64,000 nt of DNA, taken from NCBI RefSeq assembly GCF_001647275.1, contig NZ_LRMM01000005.1, positions 62,001 through 126,000 of the forward strand. Reading direction: 5' to 3'. The notes below the pieces were generated by a model. That model was not told the origin of the DNA and searched no databases. It saw only the letters and a program-made list of their open reading frames with translations. Origin of the DNA: Rufibacter ruber. Lineage in GTDB: Bacteria; Bacteroidota; Bacteroidia; Cytophagales; Hymenobacteraceae. Below, in pieces: positions 1 to 10,339 of the stretch (position 1 is the stretch's first letter; every line of letters begins with the position of its first letter). Position numbers and translations under genes: made by a program.

Positions 1-306
1 TTTAAATAGTCCCCTTCTTTCAGATAATTAGCCCACCTGCTCCTTAAAAAGCATTCATTCCCGGTAAACCCATTCATTTTCCTCTAACAAAAAGAAAATG
101 CATGGGCCATTTAAATGGTTGCTTACTTATTGGAATGCATTTAACCTGGACTTGGGGGAAGATGGTGTACTCCTAATTTCTAGAGTAGGCTGTAAAGGCA
201 CCGTGCCAAGTAGCCCCAGTGTAAGTCCAGAGCTGTTTTAGGCCTGTTTTTCTAAAAACAGGCCTAAAACAGACATGCTGGTCCGGCCCCAGCCCAAAAA
301 CACACC
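1..306. other. gene-free stretch at window start
   Basis: No ORF with family features is seen. The stretch holds the 3' flank of the DUF72 gene and one CTGTTTT palindrome (233-272). Confidence 0.6.
233..272. repeat. CTGTTTT palindrome, copy 1
   Basis: Perfect 19-bp arms around a 2-nt loop, the cleanest copy in the window. It starts 34 bp past the stop of the minus-strand DUF72 gene. The inner pair block is AGGCC/GGCCT. Confidence 0.95.
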
Positions 307-1056
307 TTATAAATTCAACAGCATCTGCTGCAGCTTCTGCGCGTCTGTGGTGGCGTTGCCCCCAATGGTGTTGTTGAAGAAGCACCACACCTCTTTGCCG
401 TCTAGCAGCCAGTCCTGCGCCATATAGGAGAAACGCTCCAGTTCCTCAGCGGGGTATGGGCTCCGGTAGACAACGTCATGGCCGTGCAGGCGCAGGTAAA
501 CCGTATCTGTAGTGGCGGCGGCCAGTGCGGGCCATTTTTTGCCGGCGCTCACCACCACCAGCGATATCTGGTACTCCTCCAGCAGTTCCAGTGCCTCCTG
601 GGTGTGCCAGGAGGCGTGCCGTACTTCCAGCGCGAAGACCGTTTCTGGGTACAGATCACGGAGGAGGGTGAAGAAATGCTTGGCCACCCGCTCATTGTAG
701 TGAAAAGACGCCGGCAACTGCACCAGCACCGGCCCCAGCCGGTCGCCCATGAGCAGGAACCGGTCCATCCATTTTCTGAGCGGGTCCTCAATGTTCTGCA
801 GGCGGTTCTCATGGGTGATGGAGCGGTGCAGCTTGGGGGCGAACCTGAAGTGCGGCGGGGTGGCCTCCAGCCATTTGAGAATGGTTTTCTCCATGGTGAA
901 GTGGTAGAAGCTGCTGTTCACCTCAGTGCAGTTGAAGTGCTGGGCGTAGAACGGCAGCATCTCGGCAGACTTGAGGTCTTCCGGGTAGAAGATGCCGCGC
1001 CAGGCGTAGCTCCAGCCAGAGGTGCCAATGTAGAGTTTGTCTTCAGGAATGTCCAT
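307..1056 (-). CDS. DUF72 (YecE-family) protein
   Basis: About 249 residues from the ATG at 1056; a TTG nine codons upstream is less likely. The N-terminus carries the family signature GTSGWSY and, shortly after, EVNSSFYHF. Both are typical of the TIM-barrel-like DUF72/YecE family, whose biochemical role is unknown. Length fits the family (about 240-290). It is transcribed away from mutA, and the divergent spacer contains palindrome copy 2. Family membership is clear; function is not. Confidence 0.9.
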   Translation of the reverse strand: MDIPEDKLYIGTSGWSYAWRGIFYPEDLKSAEMLPFYAQHFNCTEVNSSFYHFTMEKTILKWLEATPPHFRFAPKLHRSITHENRLQNIEDPLRKWMDRFLLMGDRLGPVLVQLPASFHYNERVAKHFFTLLRDLYPETVFALEVRHASWHTQEALELLEEYQISLVVVSAGKKWPALAAATTDTVYLRLHGHDVVYRSPYPAEELERFSYMAQDWLLDGKEVWCFFNNTIGGNATTDAQKLQQMLLNL

Positions 1057-1092
1057 GCTGAGTACAGACGCAGAATCAGGCAACGGGTTTCT

Positions 1093-1132
1093 CTGTTTTC
1101 GGCCTGTTTTCAGAAAAAGAGGCCAGAAACAG
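1093..1132. repeat. CTGTTTT palindrome, copy 2
   Basis: Imperfect copy in the divergent DUF72/mutA spacer, so it lies upstream of both genes and cannot be a terminator for either. Confidence 0.85.
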
Positions 1133-1278
1133 GGGTTGCCCCCTTTTCACCGGCTACTGGAGGCATCAATCTCTGCTTCACCGCGCTTGTGGGCCTGAAA
1201 ATAATCCTACTTCTGAAAATCTGGCCCGGCAGACAGCGCAATTCACGGTTCTGCCGTAGAACAGTTACGGCAAAAAGC

Positions 1279-1286
1279 TATCTTTA
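1279..1286 (+). promoter_or_regulatory. possible -7 element of mutA
   Basis: TATCTTTA is one base off the Bacteroidota -7 consensus TAnnTTTG. A start of transcription near 1293 would exclude the TTG at 1296 and favour the ATG at 1311. No convincing -33 TTG. Confidence 0.35.
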
Positions 1287-1310
1287 CCCAATCATTTGCC
1301 GGTATTTCCT

Positions 1311-3146
1311 ATGACTGACACTACCTCTACTGAGGCATTATTCCCAGAGTTCGGGCCGGTGACGGCAGCGCAATGGGCCGCCAAGATACAGCAAGACCTA
1401 AAAGGCGCCAATCCCCGGGACCTGCACTGGCAGAGCTATGAGGGCATTGACGTGGCGCCTTTTTATACTCAGAAAGACCTCCCAAGGGAGGCAGCGTTTT
1501 TTTCCGCCCCCGGCCAATACCCGTACCTGCGCACGGCTAAGCAAGACAGGAATGCCTGGGTGAACCTGCAGCCCGTGCGGGCCACCGGCAAAGGCCGCGA
1601 GGCGGTAGACAAAGCCGTAGACGCCCTCACCCGCGGGGCAGACGGCATTCATTTCATCATGCTGAACGGCTTTGACTTTGACTGCGACTACCTGATTCAG
1701 GAGATTGACCTGAGCAAGGTGCCCGTTGCCTACACCGTCTCTACAGAGGCCGCCAACTTTCTGCACCACCTCACCACGGGGCTGCACCGCAAAAAGATTT
1801 CACTGGACAGCCTGCGGGGTTTCCTGAAGTGCTCGCCCATCATGTCTTCAGAGAGCTACAAGCAGCTGGACATGGAGCATGCGCTGCACCTGCTGGAACA
1901 GACCCTGGATGCACCCAACTTCTACGCCCTCACCATTAACGGCTCCCATTTCAGCAACAAGGGGGCCACGCTGGTGCAGGAAGTGGCCATCACGCTGGCC
2001 ATTGCCGTGTGCTACACCAACGGGTTGAGCTGCGAGATTATGCCCGTAGAGCGCATTTTCCAAAACATGCAGTTCCACCTCGCCGCCGGCACCAATTACT
2101 TTTTTGAGATAGCCAAGTTCAGGGCGGTGCGGCTGCTCTGGGCCAAGGTGGTAGAGGCGTATGGGGCTCCGCCCGAGGCAGCCGGGGCTTTGCGCATCCA
2201 TGCCTCCACCTCGCGCTGGCACCAGACCACGTTAGACCCGCATACCAACCTGCTGCGCCACACCACAGAGATGATGAGTGCGGTGATAGGCGGGGTTGAC
2301 TCTGTAGAGGTAGAGCCGTTTGACAGCACGTTCCGGGAGGAAAACGCCTTTAGTGAGCGCATTGCCCGCAACATTCCCATCCTTCTGAAGGAGGAAGCGT
2401 ACCTGGACCAGGCCATTGACCCGGCGGCGGGTTCCTATTATCTGGAATACCTGACCAAAGAGATAGCCGAGAAGGCATGGGCGCTGTTTCAGGACATTGA
2501 GGGCCGGGGCGGCTTTATTCCTGCCTCCAACTCAGGCTATATTCATGACCTGATCAAAGAAACCAGCAGCCAGAAATTCAAAGCCATTGCCAACGGCTCT
2601 GAGGTGCTGGTGGGCACGAACAAATACCCCAACGCCAACGAGCAGCATGACTTTGACCCGGAACAGCTCATCCAGAGCAAGCAGTTTGACAACACCCGCG
2701 CGGCCTACTCTTATGAAGTGATGCGCCTGGCCACCGAGCTGCACTACCGGAAGAAGAACCGAAGGCCCCACGCGCTGGTGATTCACATGGGAAATGCGCT
2801 GCAGGAGCACATTCACGCCTCGTTCGCCCGCGAGTTCTTCACCTGCTCTGGCTTTACCACGCAGGTGGAGAAGTTTGACACCGTATCAGCGGCGTTGGCC
2901 ACCGTCAAAGAGATGGATGTGCAGGTAATCGTCATGGCCGCCCCAGACAAGCAGTTCCATGACTTTGCCGAGACGTTTGCCAAAGGTATGCGGTCCCAAC
3001 ACCAGCCCGGCCCTGCGCTGATCCTGGCCGACAACCCCATGCACCTGAAGGATGAACTGCGCGCCCACGGGTTTGATGAATTCCTGTTTCAGGGCTGTGA
3101 CACGGCAGAAATCATTTCCCGCATTCAGGAGAGATTGGGAACGTAG
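1311..3146 (+). CDS. mutA: methylmalonyl-CoA mutase small subunit
   Basis: 611 residues from the ATG at 1311 (an in-frame TTG lies at 1296). The N-terminal two thirds resemble the mutase TIM barrel (QQDLKGANPRDL near the start, IDPAAGSYYLEYLT later). The C-terminal Rossmann-like domain begins near residue 484 but lacks the DxHxxG cobalamin motif, as expected for the non-catalytic small subunit. It pairs with MutB to convert (R)-methylmalonyl-CoA and succinyl-CoA. mutB normally follows at once; here 546 bp with a GIY-YIG element intervene. A GC-rich hairpin (3146-3162) starts at the stop codon. Confidence 0.95.
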   Translation: MTDTTSTEALFPEFGPVTAAQWAAKIQQDLKGANPRDLHWQSYEGIDVAPFYTQKDLPREAAFFSAPGQYPYLRTAKQDRNAWVNLQPVRATGKGREAVDKAVDALTRGADGIHFIMLNGFDFDCDYLIQEIDLSKVPVAYTVSTEAANFLHHLTTGLHRKKISLDSLRGFLKCSPIMSSESYKQLDMEHALHLLEQTLDAPNFYALTINGSHFSNKGATLVQEVAITLAIAVCYTNGLSCEIMPVERIFQNMQFHLAAGTNYFFEIAKFRAVRLLWAKVVEAYGAPPEAAGALRIHASTSRWHQTTLDPHTNLLRHTTEMMSAVIGGVDSVEVEPFDSTFREENAFSERIARNIPILLKEEAYLDQAIDPAAGSYYLEYLTKEIAEKAWALFQDIEGRGGFIPASNSGYIHDLIKETSSQKFKAIANGSEVLVGTNKYPNANEQHDFDPEQLIQSKQFDNTRAAYSYEVMRLATELHYRKKNRRPHALVIHMGNALQEHIHASFAREFFTCSGFTTQVEKFDTVSAALATVKEMDVQVIVMAAPDKQFHDFAETFAKGMRSQHQPGPALILADNPMHLKDELRAHGFDEFLFQGCDTAEIISRIQERLGT

Positions 3147-3162
3147 GCGCGCAAAGCGCGCC
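3146..3162. repeat. GC-rich hairpin after mutA
   Basis: GGCGCGC-AAA-GCGCGCC, 7-bp perfect arms starting on the last base of the mutA stop codon. No T-tract follows, so it is better read as an mRNA-stabilising or processing hairpin than as a terminator. Confidence 0.6.
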
Positions 3163-3210
3163 AGTTCTGAGTTCAGAGTCCTGAGTTGTTTGTGATTACC
3201 TCCTACTTTC

Positions 3211-3590
3211 TTGTCATCCTGAAAGTACCTTGTGGGCAAACTAGATAGGCAAAAGCCATGAAACTGCACAATTACTTTGTCTATATCACAAGTAACCCAA
3301 GTAAAACTGTTTTATACACAGGTGTGAACACCGATTTGGAATCACGTTTACAGCAACATAAAGAGAACAGAGGAAAGCCTGAAACTTTTGCTGGCAAATA
3401 CTATGGTTACAAATTACTGTATTATGAGAGGCATTCAAATGTAGAGCATGCCATTGAACGCGAGAAGGAGATAAAACTGATGGGGCGGGAAGCGAAGGAA
3501 AATTTGATAAAGACTATGAATCCGAAGATGGACTTCCTGTACATAGCCAACTGATTGCAGTTCGCCCACAAGGTCCTTTCAGGATGACAA
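3211..3590 (+). mobile_element. compact GIY-YIG nuclease element with terminal inverted repeats
   Basis: A GIY-YIG ORF is bracketed by 32-bp inverted repeats: 3211-3242, and the reverse complement of 3559-3590, matching at 30 of 32 positions. The repeats begin TTGTCATCCTGAAAG. Nothing else lies inside: the left repeat is followed 15 bp later by the ATG, and the right repeat begins 4 bp after the stop. Two gene-less relatives with the same ends lie at 41114-41211 and 62558-62648. No target-site duplication could be recognised. The element separates mutA from mutB. That it moves is inference. Confidence 0.7.
3258..3554 (+). CDS. GIY-YIG nuclease family protein (UvrC/URI type)
   Basis: 98 residues, the usual size of stand-alone GIY-YIG domains. 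YFVYITSNPSKTVLYTG near the N-terminus supplies the two strands of the GIY-YIG core (here VYI and YTG). An Arg follows in DLESRLQQHK, and the conserved helix is HAIEREKEIKLMGREAK with the metal-binding Glu. It ends with the typical MNPKMDFL. Many Bacteroidota carry numerous small paralogues of this type without known role. Here the gene sits exactly inside inverted repeats, which suggests that the nuclease and the repeat form one unit. Confidence 0.92.
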   Translation: MKLHNYFVYITSNPSKTVLYTGVNTDLESRLQQHKENRGKPETFAGKYYGYKLLYYERHSNVEHAIEREKEIKLMGREAKENLIKTMNPKMDFLYIAN

Positions 3591-3659
3591 AAGTGGGAAC
3601 TTCAGATGAAAGTAATAAAGTAATAGTACCTGTTATAATATAGAACGTCCTCAAGTCTT

Positions 3660-3685
3660 GCTACTTGATACCCGCTACTTGATAC
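3660..3685 (+). repeat. direct repeat upstream of mutB
   Basis: Two copies of GCTACTTGATAC (3660-3671 and 3674-3685), 7 bp before the mutB start. It could be an operator or a simple local duplication. Confidence 0.7.
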
Positions 3686-3692
3686 GAACACC

Positions 3693-5825
<2,133 letters not shown>

Positions 5826-5833
5826 ACTTATTT

Positions 5834-5970
5834 CTGGCGCGCGTCTCCAGACTCGTGACACGGGATGAGTGGAGTCTCCAGACTCCCTTTCGCCAATACC
5901 CTGCCCGTGGTTCCCGGCGAGTCTGGAGACTCGCGTCATCCTTTGGCACGAGACTAAAGTCTCGCGCCAG
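5834..5970 (+). repeat. REP cluster, left flank of RAYT gene
   Basis: 137 bp with four short hairpins built on GTCT/AGAC: GCGTCTCCAGACTCG, GGAGTCTCCAGACTCC, GCGAGTCTGGAGACTCGC and CGAGACTAAAGTCTCG. Both ends read CTGGCGCG/CGCGCCAG. It is an inverted copy of 6641-6777, with the same length. It starts 8 bp after the mutB stop. Confidence 0.9.
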
Positions 5971-5990
5971 TTAACACGGTTAACATCTTA

Positions 5991-6035
5991 ATCCCTGCTT
6001 TGGCTGTTTTTTGAAAACAGGCCCAAAGCAGGGAT
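5991..6035. repeat. CTGTTTT palindrome, copy 4
   Basis: Variant with outer arms ATCCCTGCTTTGG / CCAAAGCAGGGAT in place of CTGTTTT; the core CTGTTTT/AAAACAG is kept. It lies 35 bp before the RAYT start. Confidence 0.7.
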
Positions 6036-6069
6036 TTTCTTTTGGTGTCAGACTCCGTATATAGCTAGC

Positions 6070-6621
6070 ATGAGCACCAAGTATAAAATATCCAATCCGG
6101 AAGGGATTTATTTCCTGAGCATGGCCACTGTGGAGTGGGTAGATGTTTTTACGCGGCGTGAATACTGTGTGATCATTGTGGAGAGTTTACGCTTCTGCAT
6201 CGAACGGAAAGGGTTGATCCTCCACGCGTGGGTCACCATGCCCAACCATCTACACCTGATCGCCTCAGCGGAGGAGAACAAGGAATTAGCGTCTATTTTA
6301 CGCGATTTCAAGAAGTTTACGGCGACCAAGCTCCTCACGGCTATTCAAGAAAGCCCTATGGAAAGCCGGAAACGATGGATGCAATGGATCTTCCAAAGCA
6401 ACGGAGCGCGTAACTCCCAAAACACGCACTACCAGTTCTGGCAGCAAAGCAACCATCCGCAGGAGCTGGACTCCAACTTCCTGATGTCCCAGAAACTGGA
6501 CTACCTGCACCAGAACCCGGTGGAAGCAGGACTAGTAGAAGAACCCGACTACTGGCGCTACAGCAGCGCCGTTGATTATGTCGGCGGAAAAGGCTTACTC
6601 CCATTGGTGTTTCTGGAGTAA
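6070..6621 (+). CDS. REP-associated tyrosine transposase (RAYT, Y1_Tnp/IS200-like)
   Basis: 183 residues. HAWVTMPNHLHLI contains the HUH metal-binding pair His60/His62, and the C-terminal YLHQNPVEAGLV carries the likely nucleophile Tyr145, followed by the family's WRYSSA. RAYTs nick and join DNA at REP hairpins and are usually single-copy, domesticated relatives of IS200/IS605 transposases. All key residues are intact and its REP flanks are well matched, so it may still be functional. Confidence 0.93.
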   Translation: MSTKYKISNPEGIYFLSMATVEWVDVFTRREYCVIIVESLRFCIERKGLILHAWVTMPNHLHLIASAEENKELASILRDFKKFTATKLLTAIQESPMESRKRWMQWIFQSNGARNSQNTHYQFWQQSNHPQELDSNFLMSQKLDYLHQNPVEAGLVEEPDYWRYSSAVDYVGGKGLLPLVFLE

Positions 6622-6640
6622 GAAAGCTAACTGGCCCCAT

Positions 6641-6777
6641 CTGGCGCGAGACTAAAGTCTCGTGCCAAAGGATGTTGCGAGTCTCCAGACTCGCCGGGAA
6701 CCATGATCAGGAATGCACGCATAAGGAGTCTGAAGACTCCACCCATCCCGTGTCACGCGTCTGAAGACGCGCGCCAG
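6641..6777 (-). repeat. REP cluster, right flank of RAYT gene
   Basis: 137 bp, the inverted counterpart of 5834-5970. Compensated changes appear in several hairpins, e.g. GTCTTCAGACGCG here against GTCTCCAGACTCG on the left. It starts 19 bp after the RAYT stop. Confidence 0.9.
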
Positions 6778-6780
6778 TGG

Positions 6781-6820
6781 CTGTTTCCGGCCTGTTTTTC
6801 CAAAAACAGGTCTAAAACAC
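6781..6820. repeat. CTGTTTT palindrome, copy 5
   Basis: Lies directly beside the right REP cluster; the outer right arm is AAAACAC. Confidence 0.8.
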
Positions 6821-6945
6821 GTACCCAAAATTTTTCTTCCAATTTCCCCCTAACCCATTAAACCTTTCTGCTTCCCGCTTGTCTAACGCGCGTGAAAAAT
6901 CCACACACCCAACACAACCCTTTATAACCAACAAGCTTTTACAGC

Positions 6946-9513
6946 ATGAAGAAATTTTTATTGACGCTGGGGCTGGTTTCCTCCTTTGCCGGAGTTGCCG
7001 TCTCCCAAACGCGTCCCACTCAGCCCGCTGATTCTACCAGGCGGGTAGCCGGGGCCACCGGCATGCAGGGGAACGCCGCCAGAAACACCAAACCCAAACC
7101 GTACACCGAGGTCATCACTGACAAAGCCCAATCCAAAGCTGGCTTTTTCAAGACCCACAAAGTAGAAGACAAGTACTTCTTTGAACTGGCCGACTCGGTG
7201 CTGGGCCGTGAGATCCTGGTGGTGAACCGGATTTCCAAAGCCGGGGCTGAGGTGCGTTCCTCTTCCGGCTATGCCGGAGACCAGATTGGCAGCGCGGTGA
7301 TCATGTTTGAGAAAGGTCCGGATGACCGTATTTTCATGCGCAAGATCTCGTACGCCACCTACAGCCCAGACAGCACCAGGTCTATGTACCAGGCGGTGCA
7401 GCGCTCCAACGTGCAGGCCATTGTAGCCGCCTTCAACGTGGCGGCCTACGGACCTAACAACAAGAGCAGCGTGATTGACATCACAGACTACCTCAAGGGT
7501 GAAAACGAGATTTTCTCGTTCAGCTCAGCCACGGGTAAAAGCCGTTTCCGGTTAGGGAACTTCCTCTCAGACCGAAGCTATATCCAGAACGTGCGCAGCT
7601 TTCCGCAGAACGTAGAGGTGACCACCGTGAAAACCTACGTGCTGACCCCGCCTACGTCCGGGTTTGGTGCGGCCCCGGCAGGCGGCGCATCTGCCAACTC
7701 AGCGTTGAACGGGTCCTCTACCATTGAGATCAACTCTTCTATGGTGGTGCTGCCCAAGAAGCCCATGCAGCCCCGCTACTTTGACCCGCGCGTGGGGTAC
7801 TTCACCGTAGGTTACACAGACTTTGACGCCAATCCGCAGGGGGTAAAGGAAATCCAGATGGTAAAGCGCTGGAGACTGGAGCCCAAGGAGAAAGACATGG
7901 CCAAGTACAAGCGCGGCGAACTGGTGGAGCCCAAAGAACCCATTGTGTTCTACATAGACCCGGCTACGCCGAAGAAATGGGTGCCGTACCTGATTGCCGG
8001 CGTGAACGACTGGCAAAAAGCGTTTGAGAAAGCCGGTTTCAAGAACGCCATCATTGGCAAAGAAGCGCCAAGCGCCAAAGAAAACCCCAACTGGAGCTTA
8101 GATGACGCCCGCCACAGCGCCATTGTGTACAAGCCCTCAGAAATCCCCAACGCCAGCGGCCCCAGCATCTCAGATCCGCGCAGCGGCGAGATCATGGAGA
8201 GCCACATCAACTGGTACCACAACGTGATGAAACTGGTGCGGGACTGGTATTTCATCCAAGCCTCGGCTATTGACCCGCGCGCCCGCAAAATGGAGTTCTC
8301 TGATGAGCTCATGGGCGACCTGATCCGGTTTGTGTCTTCGCACGAAGTGGGCCACACCCTGGGGCTGCGCCACAACTACGGCTCCAGCTCAACGGTGCCC
8401 GTAGAGAACCTGCGCAACAAGAAATGGGTGGAAGCCAACGGCCACACCCCGTCTATCATGGACTATGCCCGCTTCAACTACGTGGCCCAGCCAGAAGACA
8501 ACATCACCTCTAAGGGCATCTACCCCAGAATTGGCGACTATGACCTGTGGGCCATAGAGTGGGGCTACCGCCTGCTGCCCAACGCAAAGAGCGCTGAGGC
8601 CGAGATTCCTATCCTGAACAAGATGACGGTGGCCGCCCTGAAAAACCGCCGCCACTGGTTCGGCACCGAGACCAACCCAGATGACCCGCATTCCCAGAAC
8701 GAGGACCTGGGCGACAACGCCATGAAGGCCAGCGAGTACGGCATCAAGAACCTGCAGCGCATCATTGCCAAACTCCCTGAGTGGACCCGTGAGGAGAACC
8801 AGGGCTACGAGAGCCTGGACAACATGTATGGCCAGCTGACCACGCAGTTCAACCGGTACATGGGCCACGTGGCCAAGAATATTGGCGGCGTCTATGAAAA
8901 CCCTAAAACCGTAGAAATGGAAGGACCGGTGTATGAGCGTACGCCGGCCGCCACGCAGAAAGAAGCCATGGCGTTCCTGGACAAGCAGCTGTTCACCACA
9001 CCTACCTGGTTACTGTCTCCGGCGGTATTGAACAATACCGGTTCTAACCCCATGCTGGTGGTTTCGCGCAGCCAGGAGGCTGTCTTGAACCGCCTCATCA
9101 GCAACAACACCCTCACCAAACTGATTGCCGGTGAAGCCCTTGACGGCAACAGCGCCTACAGGGTGACAGACTTCTTCACTGACCTGAACAGCGCTATCTT
9201 TAGAGAGGTGAAAAACAAACAGGCCATTGACGTGTACCGCCGCAACCTGCAAAAGATTTATGTGGAGCAGTTGATTGACCTGGTTAAACCGGCTCCAGCC
9301 GCTTCATCCTCGGCTCAGGTGAGTTCAAGAGGCCCTGTCAGGCCAACCATGAACATTGCCCAAAGTGATGTGCTTTCTGTGGCCAAGGCTGAATTGCGCA
9401 ACATCAACAGCCTGATCAAGACAGCTGCCGCCGGGCAATCAGATTCTTTGAGCAGTTATCACCTCCTGGACCTCTCAGACCGCATCAATGACGCCTTGAA
9501 CCCCAAAGGTTAG
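6946..9513 (+). CDS. secreted zinc metalloprotease (DUF5117/DUF5118/DUF4953 type)
   Basis: 855 residues with a Sec signal peptide (MKKFLLTLGLVSSFAGVAVSQ). The metzincin-type site HEVGHTLGLRH spans residues 466-476 (His466, His470 and His476 as zinc ligands, Glu467 as base) and is followed by a downstream MDYARFNYVAQPED segment that may hold the Met-turn. This architecture is common in Bacteroidota as large periplasmic or outer-membrane-associated proteases of unknown substrate. No lipobox and no type IX sorting domain is seen at the C-terminus. A terminator follows at 9542-9574. Confidence 0.93.
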   Translation: MKKFLLTLGLVSSFAGVAVSQTRPTQPADSTRRVAGATGMQGNAARNTKPKPYTEVITDKAQSKAGFFKTHKVEDKYFFELADSVLGREILVVNRISKAGAEVRSSSGYAGDQIGSAVIMFEKGPDDRIFMRKISYATYSPDSTRSMYQAVQRSNVQAIVAAFNVAAYGPNNKSSVIDITDYLKGENEIFSFSSATGKSRFRLGNFLSDRSYIQNVRSFPQNVEVTTVKTYVLTPPTSGFGAAPAGGASANSALNGSSTIEINSSMVVLPKKPMQPRYFDPRVGYFTVGYTDFDANPQGVKEIQMVKRWRLEPKEKDMAKYKRGELVEPKEPIVFYIDPATPKKWVPYLIAGVNDWQKAFEKAGFKNAIIGKEAPSAKENPNWSLDDARHSAIVYKPSEIPNASGPSISDPRSGEIMESHINWYHNVMKLVRDWYFIQASAIDPRARKMEFSDELMGDLIRFVSSHEVGHTLGLRHNYGSSSTVPVENLRNKKWVEANGHTPSIMDYARFNYVAQPEDNITSKGIYPRIGDYDLWAIEWGYRLLPNAKSAEAEIPILNKMTVAALKNRRHWFGTETNPDDPHSQNEDLGDNAMKASEYGIKNLQRIIAKLPEWTREENQGYESLDNMYGQLTTQFNRYMGHVAKNIGGVYENPKTVEMEGPVYERTPAATQKEAMAFLDKQLFTTPTWLLSPAVLNNTGSNPMLVVSRSQEAVLNRLISNNTLTKLIAGEALDGNSAYRVTDFFTDLNSAIFREVKNKQAIDVYRRNLQKIYVEQLIDLVKPAPAASSSAQVSSRGPVRPTMNIAQSDVLSVAKAELRNINSLIKTAAAGQSDSLSSYHLLDLSDRINDALNPKG

Positions 9514-9913
9514 TTTTTAAAATATTAGTAAAGCTGTTTGGAAAGCTGCCCTGCACTGCGGGGCAGCTTTTTTTATGATGGTTACAACAAAGCGCTTTTC
9601 CACAGAAAAGGCCGTTGGCATTTACCAGGCTGTACCAGTGGTAAGAACCCTGTAGTTGGGCAGGGGCAACCGGGTGACGCATGGTAGAAACATGGCTTTA
9701 AAGCCAGAGGAAGCCCACAGCCGTACGCTATTCTTCTTTCAGCCGCTGAAAGAAAAGGGGGAAACAAGATCAAGCGAACAAGGGAAACCCCAAACGAAGC
9801 ACCGGCAAAGTGCTACAACTTATTGGTTCTGTCTCTGTTACCAGAGGCCGTGATTTTTCCTTTCATTTGAATACCTAAAGCTAGAACTTGATGTCAACCA
9901 TTGAATAAGCGGC
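9514..9913. other. gene-free stretch
   Basis: Contains the metalloprotease terminator. I see no ORF, promoter consensus or RNA gene in the rest. Confidence 0.5.
9542..9574 (+). terminator. rho-independent terminator of the metalloprotease gene
   Basis: AAAGCTGCCC / GGGCAGCTTT stem with a 9-nt loop, continuing into a T-run. Confidence 0.9.
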
Positions 9914-10072
9914 ATGAAGAAGTTTCTGATAATGCTTTTGACAGGGTTGATCTTCCTGAGCTGCGTTTCGCAGTTGGGCCGGGAGAGCTGTGAAAGTGCT
10001 GCGCAGGTGCCGCTCTCCCAGCTGAAGGTTCCCGTTTATGACTCTGCCTCTGTCTGTTTTTTAAAAGAGTAG
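9914..10072 (+). CDS. putative small lipoprotein
   Basis: 52 residues. MKKFLIMLLTGLIFLSC has a basic N-terminus, a hydrophobic core and Cys17 in a plausible lipobox (FLSC). The remainder, about 35 residues, has two more Cys and no known domain. It ends 20 bp before palindrome copy 6, as many real genes in this window do. No promoter consensus is seen and homologs were not checked, so it could be fortuitous. Confidence 0.4.
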   Translation: MKKFLIMLLTGLIFLSCVSQLGRESCESAAQVPLSQLKVPVYDSASVCFLKE

Positions 10073-10092
10073 CTCCCCTACTTCCTAAAAGG

Positions 10093-10131
10093 CGTTTCTG
10101 GCCTGTTTTTCCCAAAACAGGCCGAAAACAG
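10093..10131. repeat. CTGTTTT palindrome, copy 6
   Basis: Core GGCCTGTTTT / AAAACAGGCC is perfect; outer arms CGTTTCT / GAAAACAG are imperfect. Confidence 0.9.
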
Positions 10132-10297
10132 AAATTTCAAAGTTAGAGCAGGTAAAGTTTGAGTTGGCAAGACCAACCAGCCAAAGGAATGTTCAGAAGC
10201 TGTATAGTGCTTTTTCCTTATTCTACCGTGATGGATCTAGACGGAACCGGGCATGGCGCAAGAAGCGTGAGCCTGTGCCTTCAAGATCAGTAAGCGT

Positions 10298-10339
10298 CTG
10301 TTTCCGGGCTGTTTTTGGGAAAGTAGCCCCAAAACGCAG
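10298..10339. repeat. CTGTTTT palindrome, copy 7
   Basis: Core changed to GGGCTGTTTT / AAAGTAGCCCC; not next to any recognised gene. Confidence 0.75.

Larger units (their letters stand above)
5834..6777 (+). mobile_element. RAYT/REP unit (transposase between inverted REP clusters)
   Basis: A Y1 transposase-like gene lies centrally between two 137-bp inverted REP clusters, each made of several palindromes. This is the BIME-like arrangement known for REP-associated tyrosine transposases. Differences between the clusters are concentrated in their central 30 bp. Palindrome copy 4 lies inside the unit, copy 5 just outside. Confidence 0.85.

Noticed and set aside
478-1314. Long plus-strand ORF opposite DUF72
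   Set aside because: It runs through the DUF72 gene in antisense, has no family features, and its composition is that of a shadow frame.
3211-3590. CRISPR or phage attachment site reading of the inverted repeats
   Set aside because: There are only two inverted copies with a gene between, no spacers, no integrase and no tRNA.
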